This document shows, piece after piece, positions 49,839 to 60,144 of a DNA stretch of 64,000 nucleotides (its first letter is position 1; each line of letters opens with the position of its first letter). The position numbers and the translations under genes were made by a program. The stretch comes from Eriocheir sinensis (Eukaryota; Arthropoda; Malacostraca; Decapoda; Varunidae). The DNA lies in NCBI RefSeq assembly GCF_024679095.1, contig NW_026111652.1, positions 163,501 through 227,500 on the forward strand, written 5' to 3'. Under the pieces are notes generated by a model. That model made no database searches, was not told the DNA's origin, and worked only from the letters and a program-made list of their open reading frames with translations.

Positions 49839-52715
49839 GTTTACTCCCGACGCAGCGAAGTGACGGTCGATTCTATATTTGAAGGAGTTGATAGTATTCG
49901 CATTTACTACTTCTGAAGGAAGATTGTTCCAGTGACGGATGACTCGGTTTGAAAAGAAACTCCTTCCGATGTCTGTGTTACATCGACTAGACTGAATGGG
50001 TAAACCGTTATTTCTAGTTCTTAGGTTGGTTTGCAATTCAAAGAAATTGGAGTAATCGACGTTATTGAATTTTTTCAGATACTTGAAGACTTGAATCATA
50101 TCTCCTCGTAGGCGTCTTTTTTCTAATGTAAAGAGATTGAGTCGCTTGAGTCGTTCCTCGTACGGTTGAGCCCTTAAGGTTGGTATCATTTTCGTGGCGC
50201 GTCGTTGAATCCTTTCCAGTAAATCAATGTCCTTTCTGTAATTAGGAGACCAGAACTGTACTGCATACTCGAGGTGCGGTCTTACCATGGAATTATACAA
50301 CGATAGCATCACGTCTGGCGTTTTACACTCGAAGTTCCTCGCTATGAACCCGAGCATAGTGTTGGCTTTGTTGTATGCTTTTTTACAGTGATTCGCGTGT
50401 TTCAGGTCACTGCTGATAGTGACTCCAAGATCCTTTTCCTCCTGCATCGCTTGCAGAGGTCTCCCATTCATGATGTATGTGTGGTTACTATTTCTGGACC
50501 CAATGTGCATGACTTTGCATTTGTCAACATTAAAGGACATTTGCCATTTTTCCGACCGTTCGATAATGTGATTGAGGTTTTCTGAATGATTTCGCAGTCG
50601 GTCTTTGTGAGGGCCTTTCCCCCCACCTTAGTGTCATCAGCAAATTTCGATATTGTGGATGTCAGTTCTGATTCGAGGTCGTTGATATATATGATGAAGA
50701 GATTGGGTCCCAGCACTGACCCTTGAGGCACTCCACTAGTGACTGGAAGCCAATCGGAAGGCTGTCCGTTGAGTAGTACCCGTTGTTTTCTGTCGGTGAG
50801 CCAATCTCTTATCCACGCGATCAGATTGGCTCCAATGCCCGCCGAGTGCAGTTTCTTAAGGAGTCGCTCGTGCGGTACCTTGTCGAAGGCTTTCTGAAAG
50901 TCCAGGTATATAACATCACTGGGGATGTGGGCATCCCAGTTCTTATATATACCTTGGAAGAAGTCTAATAAATTCGTTAGGCAGGAGCGCTTGTTTCTGA
51001 AGCCATGCTGGGTGTCGGAGATTACATTATTGTCTTCTAGAAACTTAACAAGTTTGTCTCTAATAATCTTTTCGAGTATTTTTCCTGCCACTGATGTCAA
51101 ACTTATGGGCCTGTAGTTTAATGCAACGCTTTTGTCTCCTTTTTTGAAAATTGGTGTTACGTTCGCCATCTTCCAGTCTTCCGGGACCTTTTTCAATTGA
51201 GCAGACTGGTTGAATATGTTAGTGAGTGGCTGAAGTATTTGTTGTTTAAGCTCTTTTAATAACCGCGGGGACAAACCGTCAGGTCCTGTTGACTTGTTCG
51301 TGTCGAGTTTATCCAAATACTCTTTCACTTCTTGGTCGCATATTGAGTCAATTTTCAGGGGCGTGATTCCCTTCGGCGGGTCAGGGTTCTCGGGCATGGT
51401 TTCGATGTTCTCGACTGTGAATACGGATGCGAAGTTACTGTTGAGGATTCTGGCCATCTGTTTACTGTCCTGAGTTGCAGCTCCAGTCTCGTCTGTCAGG
51501 GGACCAATATTGGATTTTACTTTCTTTTTCGATCTGATGTATGTGAAGAATTTTTTTGAGTTTGTCTTGATGTCACGCGCTATTTGTTTTTCGTAGTTGC
51601 GTTTACTACTCCGAATTAGGGTGCGACAAGCTCTGAGGCTGTTGTGGTACTGAGTACGGGCTTCGGCCGTGTCATTCTCTTTCATTAGGTTATAATTCCT
51701 TTTTTTTTAAGTTTACCGCCCTTTTTATTTCTCTGGTCATCCACGGTGGATCTACGGCACCATTTACTCGCCTGGGTTTCGTCGGCACTGTAGCCTTTTC
51801 TACTCCCAAAAGCTTATCTTTGAAGTTGTTCCACACGTCGATTGTATTGTCGGTTAGGTGAAGTTGGTCCCAGGTCGCAGAGGGAAGCAGCTCACGGGCT
51901 AGGTTGAAATTTGCTTTTTTGTAGTCTGGTATCACTGACGGATTGTCTACGAGTTTGTGACTTATGTTGACATTGAAACGGATTAAGTGGTGATCGCAAC
52001 CGTTAATTTTTTCACCAACTTCACAGTCGCGAATGAGGTCGGGGTCGCTTACTAATACCAGATCCAGCAGATTGTTTTCTCTTGTTGGTTGAGTTACAAC
52101 TTGAGTGAGGAACGAATCCTCCACCATTTCTATAAGCCTGTTACCCTCTTGATCTCCAGTCAATTGTCCCCAGTCAATGTTAGGGCAATTAAAGTCCCCA
52201 ATTATTATTGCTTGTTTACTTTGTGTTAAAGAGTGAAGCTCTTCGTACAGGGCAGTGTCATTGGCTGCTTGTTGTTTTGGAGGCCTGTATACGGTCGCAA
52301 GTGTTAGTTTCTTATTATTCGCAGTTATTTCCACATAGACGGAGTCGTAATTCTCTACGTCCTGTTTGTCTATTTTTATGGCAGGGAGCGTACTTTTTAC
52401 GTAGCAAATTACTCCTCCTCCTTTCTTGTGCATTCGATTTTTTTGGAAGCTTTCGTACCCGGGAAATGACAGTTCAGATACTAGATGTGCAGAGTTGGCC
52501 CAAGTCTCTGTGATGGCTACCACATCTGGTTTCTCAGTTGCTATATACGCCCTAATTTCGTCCTTTTTGGGTAATAGACTGCGTGCATTTGTGTACAAAA
52601 TGGAAATGTGATTACTGGTTTGGCCGCGTCGTGTTGAATGAGTTCCCTTGTCGGAGGCGTCGTTGGTTACACAGTTTCTTGCAAGCTGCATCGACGCTAC
52701 GGTTCGGTTGATCAA
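49836..52715 (-). pseudogene. LINE 3 ORF2: endonuclease-reverse transcriptase, two frameshifts
   Basis: The frame overlaps the ORF1 stop (TTGA at 52,712-52,715); the first ATG is slightly downstream (MQLARNCV). The APE endonuclease comes first (LYTNARSLLPKKDE, AITETW, VYRPPKQ, IIGDFNCPNIDW, GCDHHLIRF). A frameshift lies in an A8 run near 51,695. The RT follows (TGPDGLSPRLLKEL, PIFKKGDKS, NYRPISLTSVAGKILEKII, DFQKAFDKVPHERLL, VPQGSVLGPNLF, active site KFADDTKVGG). A second frameshift lies in an A run near 50,582, after which the C-terminal part (MSFNVDKCKVMHIG, VRPHLEYAVQFW, LERIQRRATKMI) runs to 49,836. Both indels fall in homopolymers, so assembly error is possible as well as decay. Confidence 0.9.
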
Positions 52716-54331
52716 GGGTTGCCTTTGCCTTGCCCTCGCCTCCAGTTTTTTGAATAGCTTTTCGAGAGGCTTTCAACTGCATCGTTCAGGAGCCTTCCTA
52801 GCCGCGCCGAACCAACCTCGTTCAAGTGGAGTCCTTCCTCCCAAAACAAATCTGGGCGCTGGTTGAAGTGATGCCATGCGTTCGTGAACCCTACGCCTTC
52901 ATCGTTACATAACTGCTTTAGACTAGTGTTGACGCCGTACGCTTTACTGTTGTTGTATCCGGCGAACGTATTGACTCTCGGTAGATTTCCAGAGACGATG
53001 ATGTGAGGGGACTTGGTCTTGTATTTCCGAATGACTTGACGGTATTTTGCTAACAGGTCCTGAATTTGAGTTGACTGAAGGTCGTTGGTTCCCGCATGGA
53101 TCAGATACACTGTGTCGTCCTTCGCATTTACTGAGACTGCATCGACAGCTGATTCAATATCGTCCAGTTTGGCTCCGGGGATACAGAAACGCTGCCGTGT
53201 CAACGTATTCCGACCACAAAACTCCGTAAGTTGGCCTCTCACCACACTGTCTCCAACTAAATTGACTCTAGTAGTTAGTTTGCCCATACCAGGAAACAGC
53301 GTCTGGTTCTGTACAAGTGACAGCTGGTAGAATGGTCTTGTGATTTCTTCTGAAGGGCGCGAGGTACAAGGGAGCGGGGCTAAGGTGGGTTTGGAAGTGG
53401 TGGTGGTGATAGTAGTGGGTGGTTGGGAAAGGGTGGAGGGTGAGGTGGATGGAGGAGATGTGGTATCAGAAGTGGAGGAGGAGGCGGAGGTTGAGTCTGT
53501 GTTGGAGGTGGAAGTGGAGGATGGAGGGTGATGAGGATAGGGAGGAGTCAAGGGTGTTGGAGGGAGAGGAAGGAGAGCGGGAGAAAGGGGAGTGGTACTG
53601 TGGATGGAGGTGGATGGGGTAGGAAGGAGGTGGATGGAGTAGAAGGAATGGTAAGGGTGGCGGCGGGTTCAGGCGTGGCAGAGGAGATCGTGTTGAAGGT
53701 GGAAGGGAAGATGGAGGTGATGAGGATAGAGGAGGAGTCAAGGGTGTTGGAGGGAGAAGAGGGAGGGAGTGGATGAGGTAGCAAGGAGGTGGATGGGAGA
53801 AGGAATGGTAGGGGTGGCGGCGGGTTCAGGCGTTGCAGAGGAGGGGTGGTTGAGGCGAGGCAGAGGAGATCGTGTTGGAGGTGGAAGGGGAAGATGGAGG
53901 TGATGAGGATAGGGGAGGAGTCAAGGGTGGTGGAGGGAGAAGAGGGAGTGGGAGTGGATGAGGTAGCAAGGGAGGTGGATGGGGCGGAAGGAATAGTAAG
54001 GATGGAGGCGGGTTCAGGCGAGGCAGAGGAGGAGGAGGAGGTATGTAATTGGGTCAGAACGTCAGAATATGAGTTTGAGGAGGAGGAAGCTGGAGTAGGA
54101 AGGGCGGGGAAAGAAGAAGAAGAAGAAGAAGGAGGAGTAGGGAGTTGAGGGAAGGACATCATGAAAGTTCCCAGAGCAACGCATTGAGCGTTGTAGATCC
54201 TCGTTGGTTGTTTGTAGTGCCTGAATACGTAAGTCTAAGACACAGTACCTACACATCGAGTCGCTGGTTTGGTAGTGAATCGCAGCATATTTCTTTGAAC
54301 AATTACAGCAATTGAAATAGTTGGACGGCAT
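52712..54331 (-). pseudogene. LINE 3 ORF1: Zn-finger, coiled coil, P/S/T linker and SGNH esterase
   Basis: ATG at 54,329-54,331. Residues 1-55 hold paired cysteines (CCNC...MCRYC) and a helical heptad stretch (DLRIQALQTTNEDLQRSM). Three frames are then used in turn (54,331 to about 54,165; 54,162 to about 53,560; 53,551-52,712), so there are frameshifts inside a low-complexity Ser/Thr/Pro linker made of about 185-bp tandem units. The C-terminal 170 residues form an SGNH/GDSL hydrolase: VNLVGDSVVRG (Ser block), HAGTNDLQ (Asn block) and EEGLHLNEVG (His block, with Glu in the place of the usual Asp of DxxH). Esterase-type ORF1 proteins are known from CR1 and L2 elements; their role in transposition is unsettled. 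Confidence 0.85.
53528..54050 (-). repeat. About 185-bp tandem repeat inside ORF1 linker
   Basis: GATGAGGATAG followed by GGAGGAGTCAAGGGTG recurs at 53,530, 53,719 and 53,902. Confidence 0.8.
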
Positions 54332-55095
54332 GATTACTTCTTTTTTTATTTACTGTTGCAAGACGATATAACTGTGTGCTTTACAGTTATGATGAATTTT
54401 GTATCCGCGTGGACCATGGTGAACACCTGGAGGGAGGCGGCTTTAAATCGGTCGAGTCACCCGGGAGAGTTTGAGGTGTGGCGTCTATGAGGGCCCACAC
54501 GTGTTTTCCCTCCGGGATTAAAATTCTCTGGGGGATTAAAATTTTCCTCCTTTTCAAAACAGGTGTGCTGGTATACGGGTCAAGCTTTGTACTTCTACGT
54601 TAGTGACAGATTTTCTACGTTAGTTAGACACAAGAAGCTCACTGTCTTTCACTGGGTGCTGTGTTAGGTCGTGTAGTTGTAATCCTACTGAGGAAAGACA
54701 GGAAACACAAAAAAGTCGATATATAACTTAACCGCTCAGCTCAGCAGGGAAGTCCTCTCACTGTAAGGTAATCCTCGCAACACTTCAAACACTAGTTAGA
54801 CGCGTCACAGCACTGAGTTAGACGTTAATTAATTAGGTTGAGTGGTGCTAAATAAGACAAGTAAACAAGCACAGTTAGTCGTTCGATTTCTGAGAAGGCG
54901 TACGGGCCTATTTAAGTAACGGTTAATTAAAAACGTGGATGAACGGATTTCAAAAGTTGTGACGTTAAAATGTAACACACGGAGTCGATTCACACACAAA
55001 ATAACAAGTGTCGTTTCACCAGACGAAGTGAAAAGCAAGGTTAAGGTTTGATGCCGCAGCAGCAAGGTCAACGTCCGTCCCTTTGAGGAGGTCAG
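54332..55095 (-). other. LINE 3 5' UTR
   Basis: About 760 bp of non-repetitive DNA between ORF1 and the purine array. It should hold the internal promoter; no motif is claimed. Confidence 0.6.
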
Positions 55096-56470
55096 GCGAG
55101 ACTGAAGGGAAAGGGGGAAAAGGTGAGGGGAAGGAGAAGAAAGGGGAGGGAAAGGAAAGGGAAAGGGGAGAAGATTGGGAGGGGAAGGGGTGAGGGAAAG
55201 GAGAGGAAAGGGGAGATAAAGGGGAGGGAAAAGGGGAAGAGGTGAGAGGTGAGGAAAATGGGAGGGGAAGGAATAAGGAAAGGAAAGGGAGAGAAAATGG
55301 AAGGAAAGGAAAGGAAAAGGAGAAAGAGGGGAAAGAGGGAAAGGGAAGGAAAGGAGGGAAGGAAGGGAGGGGAAGGAAAGGGTGAGAGAAGGAAAGGGTG
55401 GTGGAGAGTGGAGGGAAAGGGAAGGGAGGAAAGGAAGGGAGAGGGGAAGGAAAGGGTGAGAGAAGGAAAGGAGGGGTGGATGGGAAGGGAAAGGGAAAGG
55501 AGGGAAGGAAGGAGGGGGAAGGAAAGGGTGAGAGAAGGAAAGGAAAGGGAGGGATGGTGGAGAGGGAGGGAAGGGAAAGGGAGGGGTGGAGGGGAGGAAA
55601 GGGAAGGAGGAGGAAGGAGGGGGAAGGAAAAGGTCAGAGAAGGAAAGGGAGGGTGGTGGAGAGGGAGGGAAAGGTAAGGAGGGGTGGAGAGGGAGGAAAA
55701 GGGAAGGAGGAGGGAAGGGAAGAGGAAGGAAAGGGTGAGAGAAGGAAAGGAGGGGTGGTGGAGAGGGAGGGAAAGGGAAGGAGGGAAGGAAGGAGGGGAC
55801 GGAAAGGGTGAGAGAAGGAAAGGGAGGGGGGGTGGAGAGGGGAGAAAGGGAAGGAGGGAAGGAAGGGAGGGGAAGGAAAGGTGAGAGAAGGAAAGAGAAG
55901 GGTGGTGGAGAGGGAGGGAAGAGGAAGGAGGGAAGGAAGGAAGGGGAAGGAAAGGTGAGAGAAGGAAAGGAGGGGTGATGGAGAGGGGAGGAAAGGGAAG
56001 GAGGGAAGGAAGGGAGGGGAAGGAAAGGTGAGAGAAGGAAAGAGAGGGGTGGTGGAGAGGGGAGGGAAGAGGAAGGGAGGGAAGGAAGGGGAGGGGAAGG
56101 AAAGGGTGAGAGAAGGAAAGAGAGGGGTGGTGGAGAGGGGAGGGAAGAGGAAGGGAGGGAAGGAAGGGAAGGGGAAGGAAAGGGTGAGAGAAGGAAAGGG
56201 AGGGGTGGTGGAGAGGGGAGGGAAGAGGAAGGGAGGGAAGGAAGGGAAGGGGAAGTGAAAAGGGATGAGAGAAGGAAAGGGAGGTGGTGGAGAGAGGAGG
56301 GAAAATTAAGGGAGGGAAGGAAAGGGATGGGGAAGGGAAAGGGGGGATGAAAAGGGGGGAGTTTGATTAGAGAGGAAAGGGTAAGGGAGGAGGGAGGGGG
56401 GAGGGAAGGGAAGAGGTGAGGGAGAAGGGGAGGGTGAAGGAGAAAGCAAGAATAAGGGAGAGAAGAAGAA
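55096..56470. repeat. Homopurine minisatellite: 51-bp remnant then 78-bp units
   Basis: The first about 150 bp carry words of the 51-bp array (GGTGAGGGAAAGGAGAGG, GGGGAAGAGGTGAG). From about 55,260 the unit becomes about 78 bp, marked by GGAAAGGGTGAGAGAAGG and GGGGTGGTGGAGAGGG (period 78 between 56,050, 56,128 and 56,206). ORFs here are artefacts. Confidence 0.92.
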
Positions 56471-56591
56471 TTAGAGAAAAGAGAACAGGAAGAAGATTAA
56501 GAGAAGAAGTGAGAGAAAAAAGGAAGAAGAGAAATATTAGTAAACAAAGAGGAAAACAAAACAAACAAAACCTCTCCTTTCCGATCCCACA

Positions 56592-56818
56592 GGAGGAGGA
56601 GGAGGAGGAGGAGGAGGAGGAGGAGGAGGACGGAGTGATATCAGTGTTGGAGTTGATGGTGGTGGTGGTGGTGGTGGTGAAGGGGTGAGGTGAGGTGGGG
56701 GTCAGGGGAGGGTCGTCCTGGGTGGAGGGGGCTGAGGGGCGGGGGCTGGGGGCGTGGTGGGGGGTAGCTTTGTCCTCCTTGGCGATGCATTTGGGGGCGT
56801 GAGAGGAATCTGTGAGGG
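56592..56818. other. Possible exon (strand uncertain) with (GGA)n and (TGG)n
   Basis: On the plus strand CTCTCCTTTCCGATCCCACAG precedes a GAG-rich run (56,592-56,630) coding poly-Glu, then DGVISVLELM and poly-Val, with GGTGAGG as a possible donor near 56,685. On the minus strand CTCTCCCCTCACAG ends at 56,819, followed by an open frame SSHAPKCIAKEDKATPHH, then Pro/Ser/Thr-rich text. Only one, or neither, can be real. Low-complexity content makes chance likely. Confidence 0.2.
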
Positions 56819-56837
56819 GAGAGAAGGGGGGTTGATA

Positions 56838-56839
<2 letters not shown>

Positions 56840-56871
<32 letters not shown>
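56840..56871. repeat. (CT)n microsatellite
   Basis: About 16 CT units, marking the switch from purine-rich to pyrimidine-rich on the plus strand. Confidence 0.95.
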
Positions 56872-56874
<3 letters not shown>

Positions 56875-57560
56875 TCCTTTTCCTGTCCTCACACCTCACT
56901 TGTTTTCCTTCCTTCCTGTTTGATGTTTTCATCCCCTTTCCTCCATTTCCTCCCTTCTTTCCTCCATCCCTCCTCCTCCTCCTCTACATCACTTCTTGCT
57001 TCTTTCCTTTTCAATCCTACTTTTCATTCGTTACTTCCTTACTCTTTACCTCCCTACTTCCTTATTCTCTTTCCCTTACTTATTTACTTCCTTCATCACT
57101 CCCTGGCAGTACTAGTTCCTTCCGTCCGTCCTTCCTTCTTTATCCCCTTCACTATTCCTTACCATTTTTTTCTCCTACTTCCCTTTATCCTGAGTCTCCT
57201 TTGCCTAGTTTCTTCCTCTCTTTCCTTTTCGTCCATTTCCAGCTTTTATCTCTCGCCTCCGTTATTGCTGTTCCTTCTTTCGTTTTCGGTTCTTTATTCC
57301 TCTCTTCTTACACCCATCTTTTAATTCTCCATCGTTCCTTTTCTCTCTCATCCCTCGAATTTATTTCCTCCCTCCAAACACACATTTTTTTCGTTAACTT
57401 TCTCTTTGTCTTCTCCAATTTTCTCTTCTTCCACTAACATATCACTTTTTTAATTAACTTTCTTCCTTTTTACCTTTCCTTTCAGACTCTTCCCTCCACT
57501 TCCTGTCTCTCCTTCCACTTACAACTCCATTTTTTCTCCTTCCCAGTGTTGTTATTCTTA
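56872..57560. other. Pyrimidine-rich, non-periodic DNA
   Basis: C/T-rich plus strand (TTCCTTCC, CCTCCTCCTCCTC words) without a repeat unit. The overlapping Ser/Leu/Phe ORFs (for example 56,754-57,437) are compositional. Confidence 0.7.
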
Positions 57561-58118
57561 TTCATCTATTTCGCGTAATGTTTTAAACAGTGGGATTAAA
57601 CAATTATTGAAGGGAAAAAACGCTCACTTCTTACTATAAGGGCCATATTTTTAAACGTATCGGGCTCCCTGTATGACTATTTCCCAAGGCCACGGAGAAG
57701 TTTAACCGGGTTGTCTTGGGTGATTTACTATTCATGGTGCAGAAGGCGTGTACAGCTATCACAAGGATCACAAAACAGTCCATGAATACCCCAGCAACTT
57801 GAACGAGAGGCTTTTCCAACAGGCGAACCGAGGCGCCGATATCTTGAAGAATACCTTCCATCCAGCCAATCACCGTAGCTAACATCACCCTCCTTCCGTC
57901 CAGCCAATCAGCTCTCGTAGCGATCTTCACTACAAAAGGTGCCACTAGCTCTAGATTCGACCCTATGCAATGTCAACTCCAAGGTCCCCAAAACGGCATA
58001 TCTCAAACCGAGGTGATGTGGTAAATCTCGACCCTATGTATGGTATGCCGAGGCGAGAAAGGTGCCCATATCAAGAAATCAAAATCCCGTGCCTGATCCC
58101 CGAGGCCAAAGGAACCTC
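57561..58118. other. Unassigned sequence with a 103-codon minus ORF and two CCAAT motifs
   Basis: Normal composition. The minus-strand ORF 57,634-57,945 has a hydrophobic segment (VAGVFMDCFVILVIAVHAF) and could be a small membrane protein or part of a dispersed repeat; not recognised. TCCAGCCAATCA / GTCCAGCCAATCA at 57,861 and 57,898 are two CCAAT boxes 37 bp apart. Confidence 0.35.
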
Positions 58119-58119
58119 A

Positions 58120-58470
58120 GAAATACAATAAAGGTAAATAGACGTAATAGCTGAGCTACCCCGCAGCGTACCTGCAAACACTACACACATTTAGGAACAC
58201 AGTGAAAGCTGCATGGAAGAAACGCTTCAATTACCTCAAGAAAAACTCACAAATTCAAGCGAGCACTAAAAACCCAATAAAAGCAAATATGCAATGGTAG
58301 AATTACCCCAAAGATAACCCACAAACACAAATTCAGAAATACGACAAAAGCAACATGGACGTGAGGGTTGCACTACCTCTCGAAGAAAACCCACAAACCC
58401 GAACGAATATTCGGAAACACAATAGCGGGAACATGCACGTGACTGTTGAAATACCCTCGAAGAAAACACA
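58120..58470 (+). repeat. Degenerate repeat of about 72-78 bp leading into the 58.5-kb ORF
   Basis: Units share an AACACAATA/AAATACGAC start, a GCAACATGGACGTGA/GGAACATGCACGTGA middle and CCTCGAAGAAAACxCAC. About five copies occur from 58,120; the last flows into the 5' end of the ORF, whose own second half begins with the same words at about 59,095. Confidence 0.65.
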
Positions 58471-58518
58471 CGAAGTGAAGTGTTCCTTCACAAACACAAT
58501 GGCAGCAAACACACAGTG

Positions 58519-60144
58519 ATGGAACGGATAATATCGCGTTTATCAACGCCCTACCTGCGTGTACGTAACGCTATTATGCGACGATTAAACAAGTGTCTGG
58601 CCGGCCTGTTGCTACTCCTGCTGCTGGCCGGCCACGTGGCCACCCTGGCCTACGCCTACCACCAGCAAGGCCAGAGTGACCTGCTGTGGGGCATTGCGGT
58701 GCTGTGCTCCTTGCTTGCCCTCCTCCTGACGCACGGGCGTGCTTCCCTGCGTTGGGCGTGGCTCGTCGTTCACGTCATTTATAGTGACGACCTCGCACGA
58801 GGCGCCCTCCGCGTGCTAAACGACCATCAGGCACAGCCCCTGCTGCACGCCATAGGCCTGGGACCCCCTGACGCCCTGGACGCCCTCGCCTACTGGTGGT
58901 GGGTCCTACAGGGGCTGCTGCTCGCTACCCTGGCGAGCTTCATCTCGGGGCCCAGCGCCCCTCATGATGACAATCCTGACAGTAATATTCACCCTGTGGG
59001 TGAAGAGGGTGACTTTAAAGAAGTGGAATTGAGGGAGGTGGTGGTGGTGGTGGAGGTTGGACAGCAGAACAATAACAGCAATGAGCACGAATCTGTTGAA
59101 TCACCTCCTGGGGCTAACACACAAAGTGAAGTGTTCCTTCAGACACACAGTAACAACAAACACGGAAAGGTCCGAGGCATAATGTCACGTGTATCAACGC
59201 CTTGCCAACGCCTACTCAAGGTTATTATGCCGTGTGGTGTGGCCGGCCTGCTGCTGCTCCTGCTGCTGACCGGCCACGTGGCCACCCTGGCCTACGCCTA
59301 CCATCAGCAAGGCCAGAGTGACCTCCTGCGGGGCATTGCCGCGCTGTGCTCCGTGCTCGCCCTGCCACCCCTCGCCCTCCTCCTGCCAGCCGGGAGTTCC
59401 ATAATGAGTTGGGCGTGGCTCGCCGTTCACGTCACTTATAGTGACGACCTCGCGCAAGGCGCCCTCCGCGTGCTAAACGACCTGCAGGCACAGCCCCTGC
59501 TGCACGCCCTGGGCATGGGCCACCCCGACGCCCTGGACACCATCGCCTACTGGTGGTGGTTCCTACAGGGGCTGCTGCTCCCTACCCTGGCGAGCTTAGT
59601 CTCGGGGCCCAGCGCCCCTTATGACGACAACCCAGATGATGAGGACACCGACGATAACAACCCTGACTGTGACAGCCCTGACGATGACAACCCTGACCGT
59701 GATCTTGACCCTGCGGGTGAAGAGGATGACTTTGCGGAGATGAACCTGAGGGAGGTGGTGGTGGTGGTGGAGGCGGTGGATTGGCAGTTCAGGGTGGGGG
59801 CTCTAGTCCCCCCTCCTGACTCGCCCCTCCTCCAGCCTCGGGGGGAGAACGTGGATCGGATGGAGGTAGCGGAGGCGGTGGAGGAAGGGTTGTTTGGGGT
59901 GGGGGCCCTTGCCGCCCCTCCCGAGCCGCCTGCCGAGGAGGGTGAAGAAGAGGATGGTATTGAGGAGGTGGAAGGAGGGGAGGTGGTGGGGGAGGTGGTG
60001 GGGATGGTGGAGGGGCAGGTCGGGTGGGGTTGTTGCCGCCCTCCGACCCGCCCGCCCGCCACCCTGGTCCTGTTGAGTAAGGAGGATGAAGGCGAGGATG
60101 ACTCTAACGAAGTGAGCGTGAGGGACTTGGCAACGATGGAGTGA
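58519..60144 (+). CDS. Internally duplicated multi-pass membrane protein, unknown
   Basis: ATG at 58,519 gives 541 codons to TGA 60,142-60,144; the frame is open further upstream to an in-frame GTG at 58,480, but the ATG is the first usual start. Residues 1-217 and about 218-425 are two copies of one module (DNA period 651 bp, in frame). Each has a basic N-terminus, a Leu-rich span (GLLLLLLLAGHVATLAYAY), a second hydrophobic stretch, SDDLA-GALRVLND, and a Trp-rich span (AYWWWVLQGLLLATLAS). Each ends in an acidic tail with poly-Val. The C-terminal 115 residues are Glu/Asp/Pro-rich. The GC-rich third positions and preservation of frame after duplication argue for real coding. The opening spans faintly recall XK-related proteins, but this is not a firm match. 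Introns, if any, are not visible. Tandem short repeats directly precede it. Confidence 0.5.
   Translation: MERIISRLSTPYLRVRNAIMRRLNKCLAGLLLLLLLAGHVATLAYAYHQQGQSDLLWGIAVLCSLLALLLTHGRASLRWAWLVVHVIYSDDLARGALRVLNDHQAQPLLHAIGLGPPDALDALAYWWWVLQGLLLATLASFISGPSAPHDDNPDSNIHPVGEEGDFKEVELREVVVVVEVGQQNNNSNEHESVESPPGANTQSEVFLQTHSNNKHGKVRGIMSRVSTPCQRLLKVIMPCGVAGLLLLLLLTGHVATLAYAYHQQGQSDLLRGIAALCSVLALPPLALLLPAGSSIMSWAWLAVHVTYSDDLAQGALRVLNDLQAQPLLHALGMGHPDALDTIAYWWWFLQGLLLPTLASLVSGPSAPYDDNPDDEDTDDNNPDCDSPDDDNPDRDLDPAGEEDDFAEMNLREVVVVVEAVDWQFRVGALVPPPDSPLLQPRGENVDRMEVAEAVEEGLFGVGALAAPPEPPAEEGEEEDGIEEVEGGEVVGEVVGMVEGQVGWGCCRPPTRPPATLVLLSKEDEGEDDSNEVSVRDLATME

Larger units (their letters stand above)
49640..55095 (-). 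mobile_element. CR1-type LINE (LINE 3), near full length, in the homopurine array
   Basis: Minus-strand element of about 5.45 kb: 5' UTR about 54,332-55,095, ORF1 52,712-54,331, ORF2 49,836-52,715, and a 3' UTR with three 28-bp repeats that ends in about four 8-bp repeats. The esterase-bearing ORF1, the FADDTKVGG-type RT and the 8-bp 3'-terminal microsatellite (rather than poly(A)) all match the CR1 clade. The 51-bp purine repeat is found on both sides. Target duplications cannot be judged because the flanks are low complexity. Confidence 0.9.

Noticed and set aside
55249..55884. Gly/Lys/Glu-rich plus-strand ORFs
   Set aside because: Compositional products of the homopurine array.
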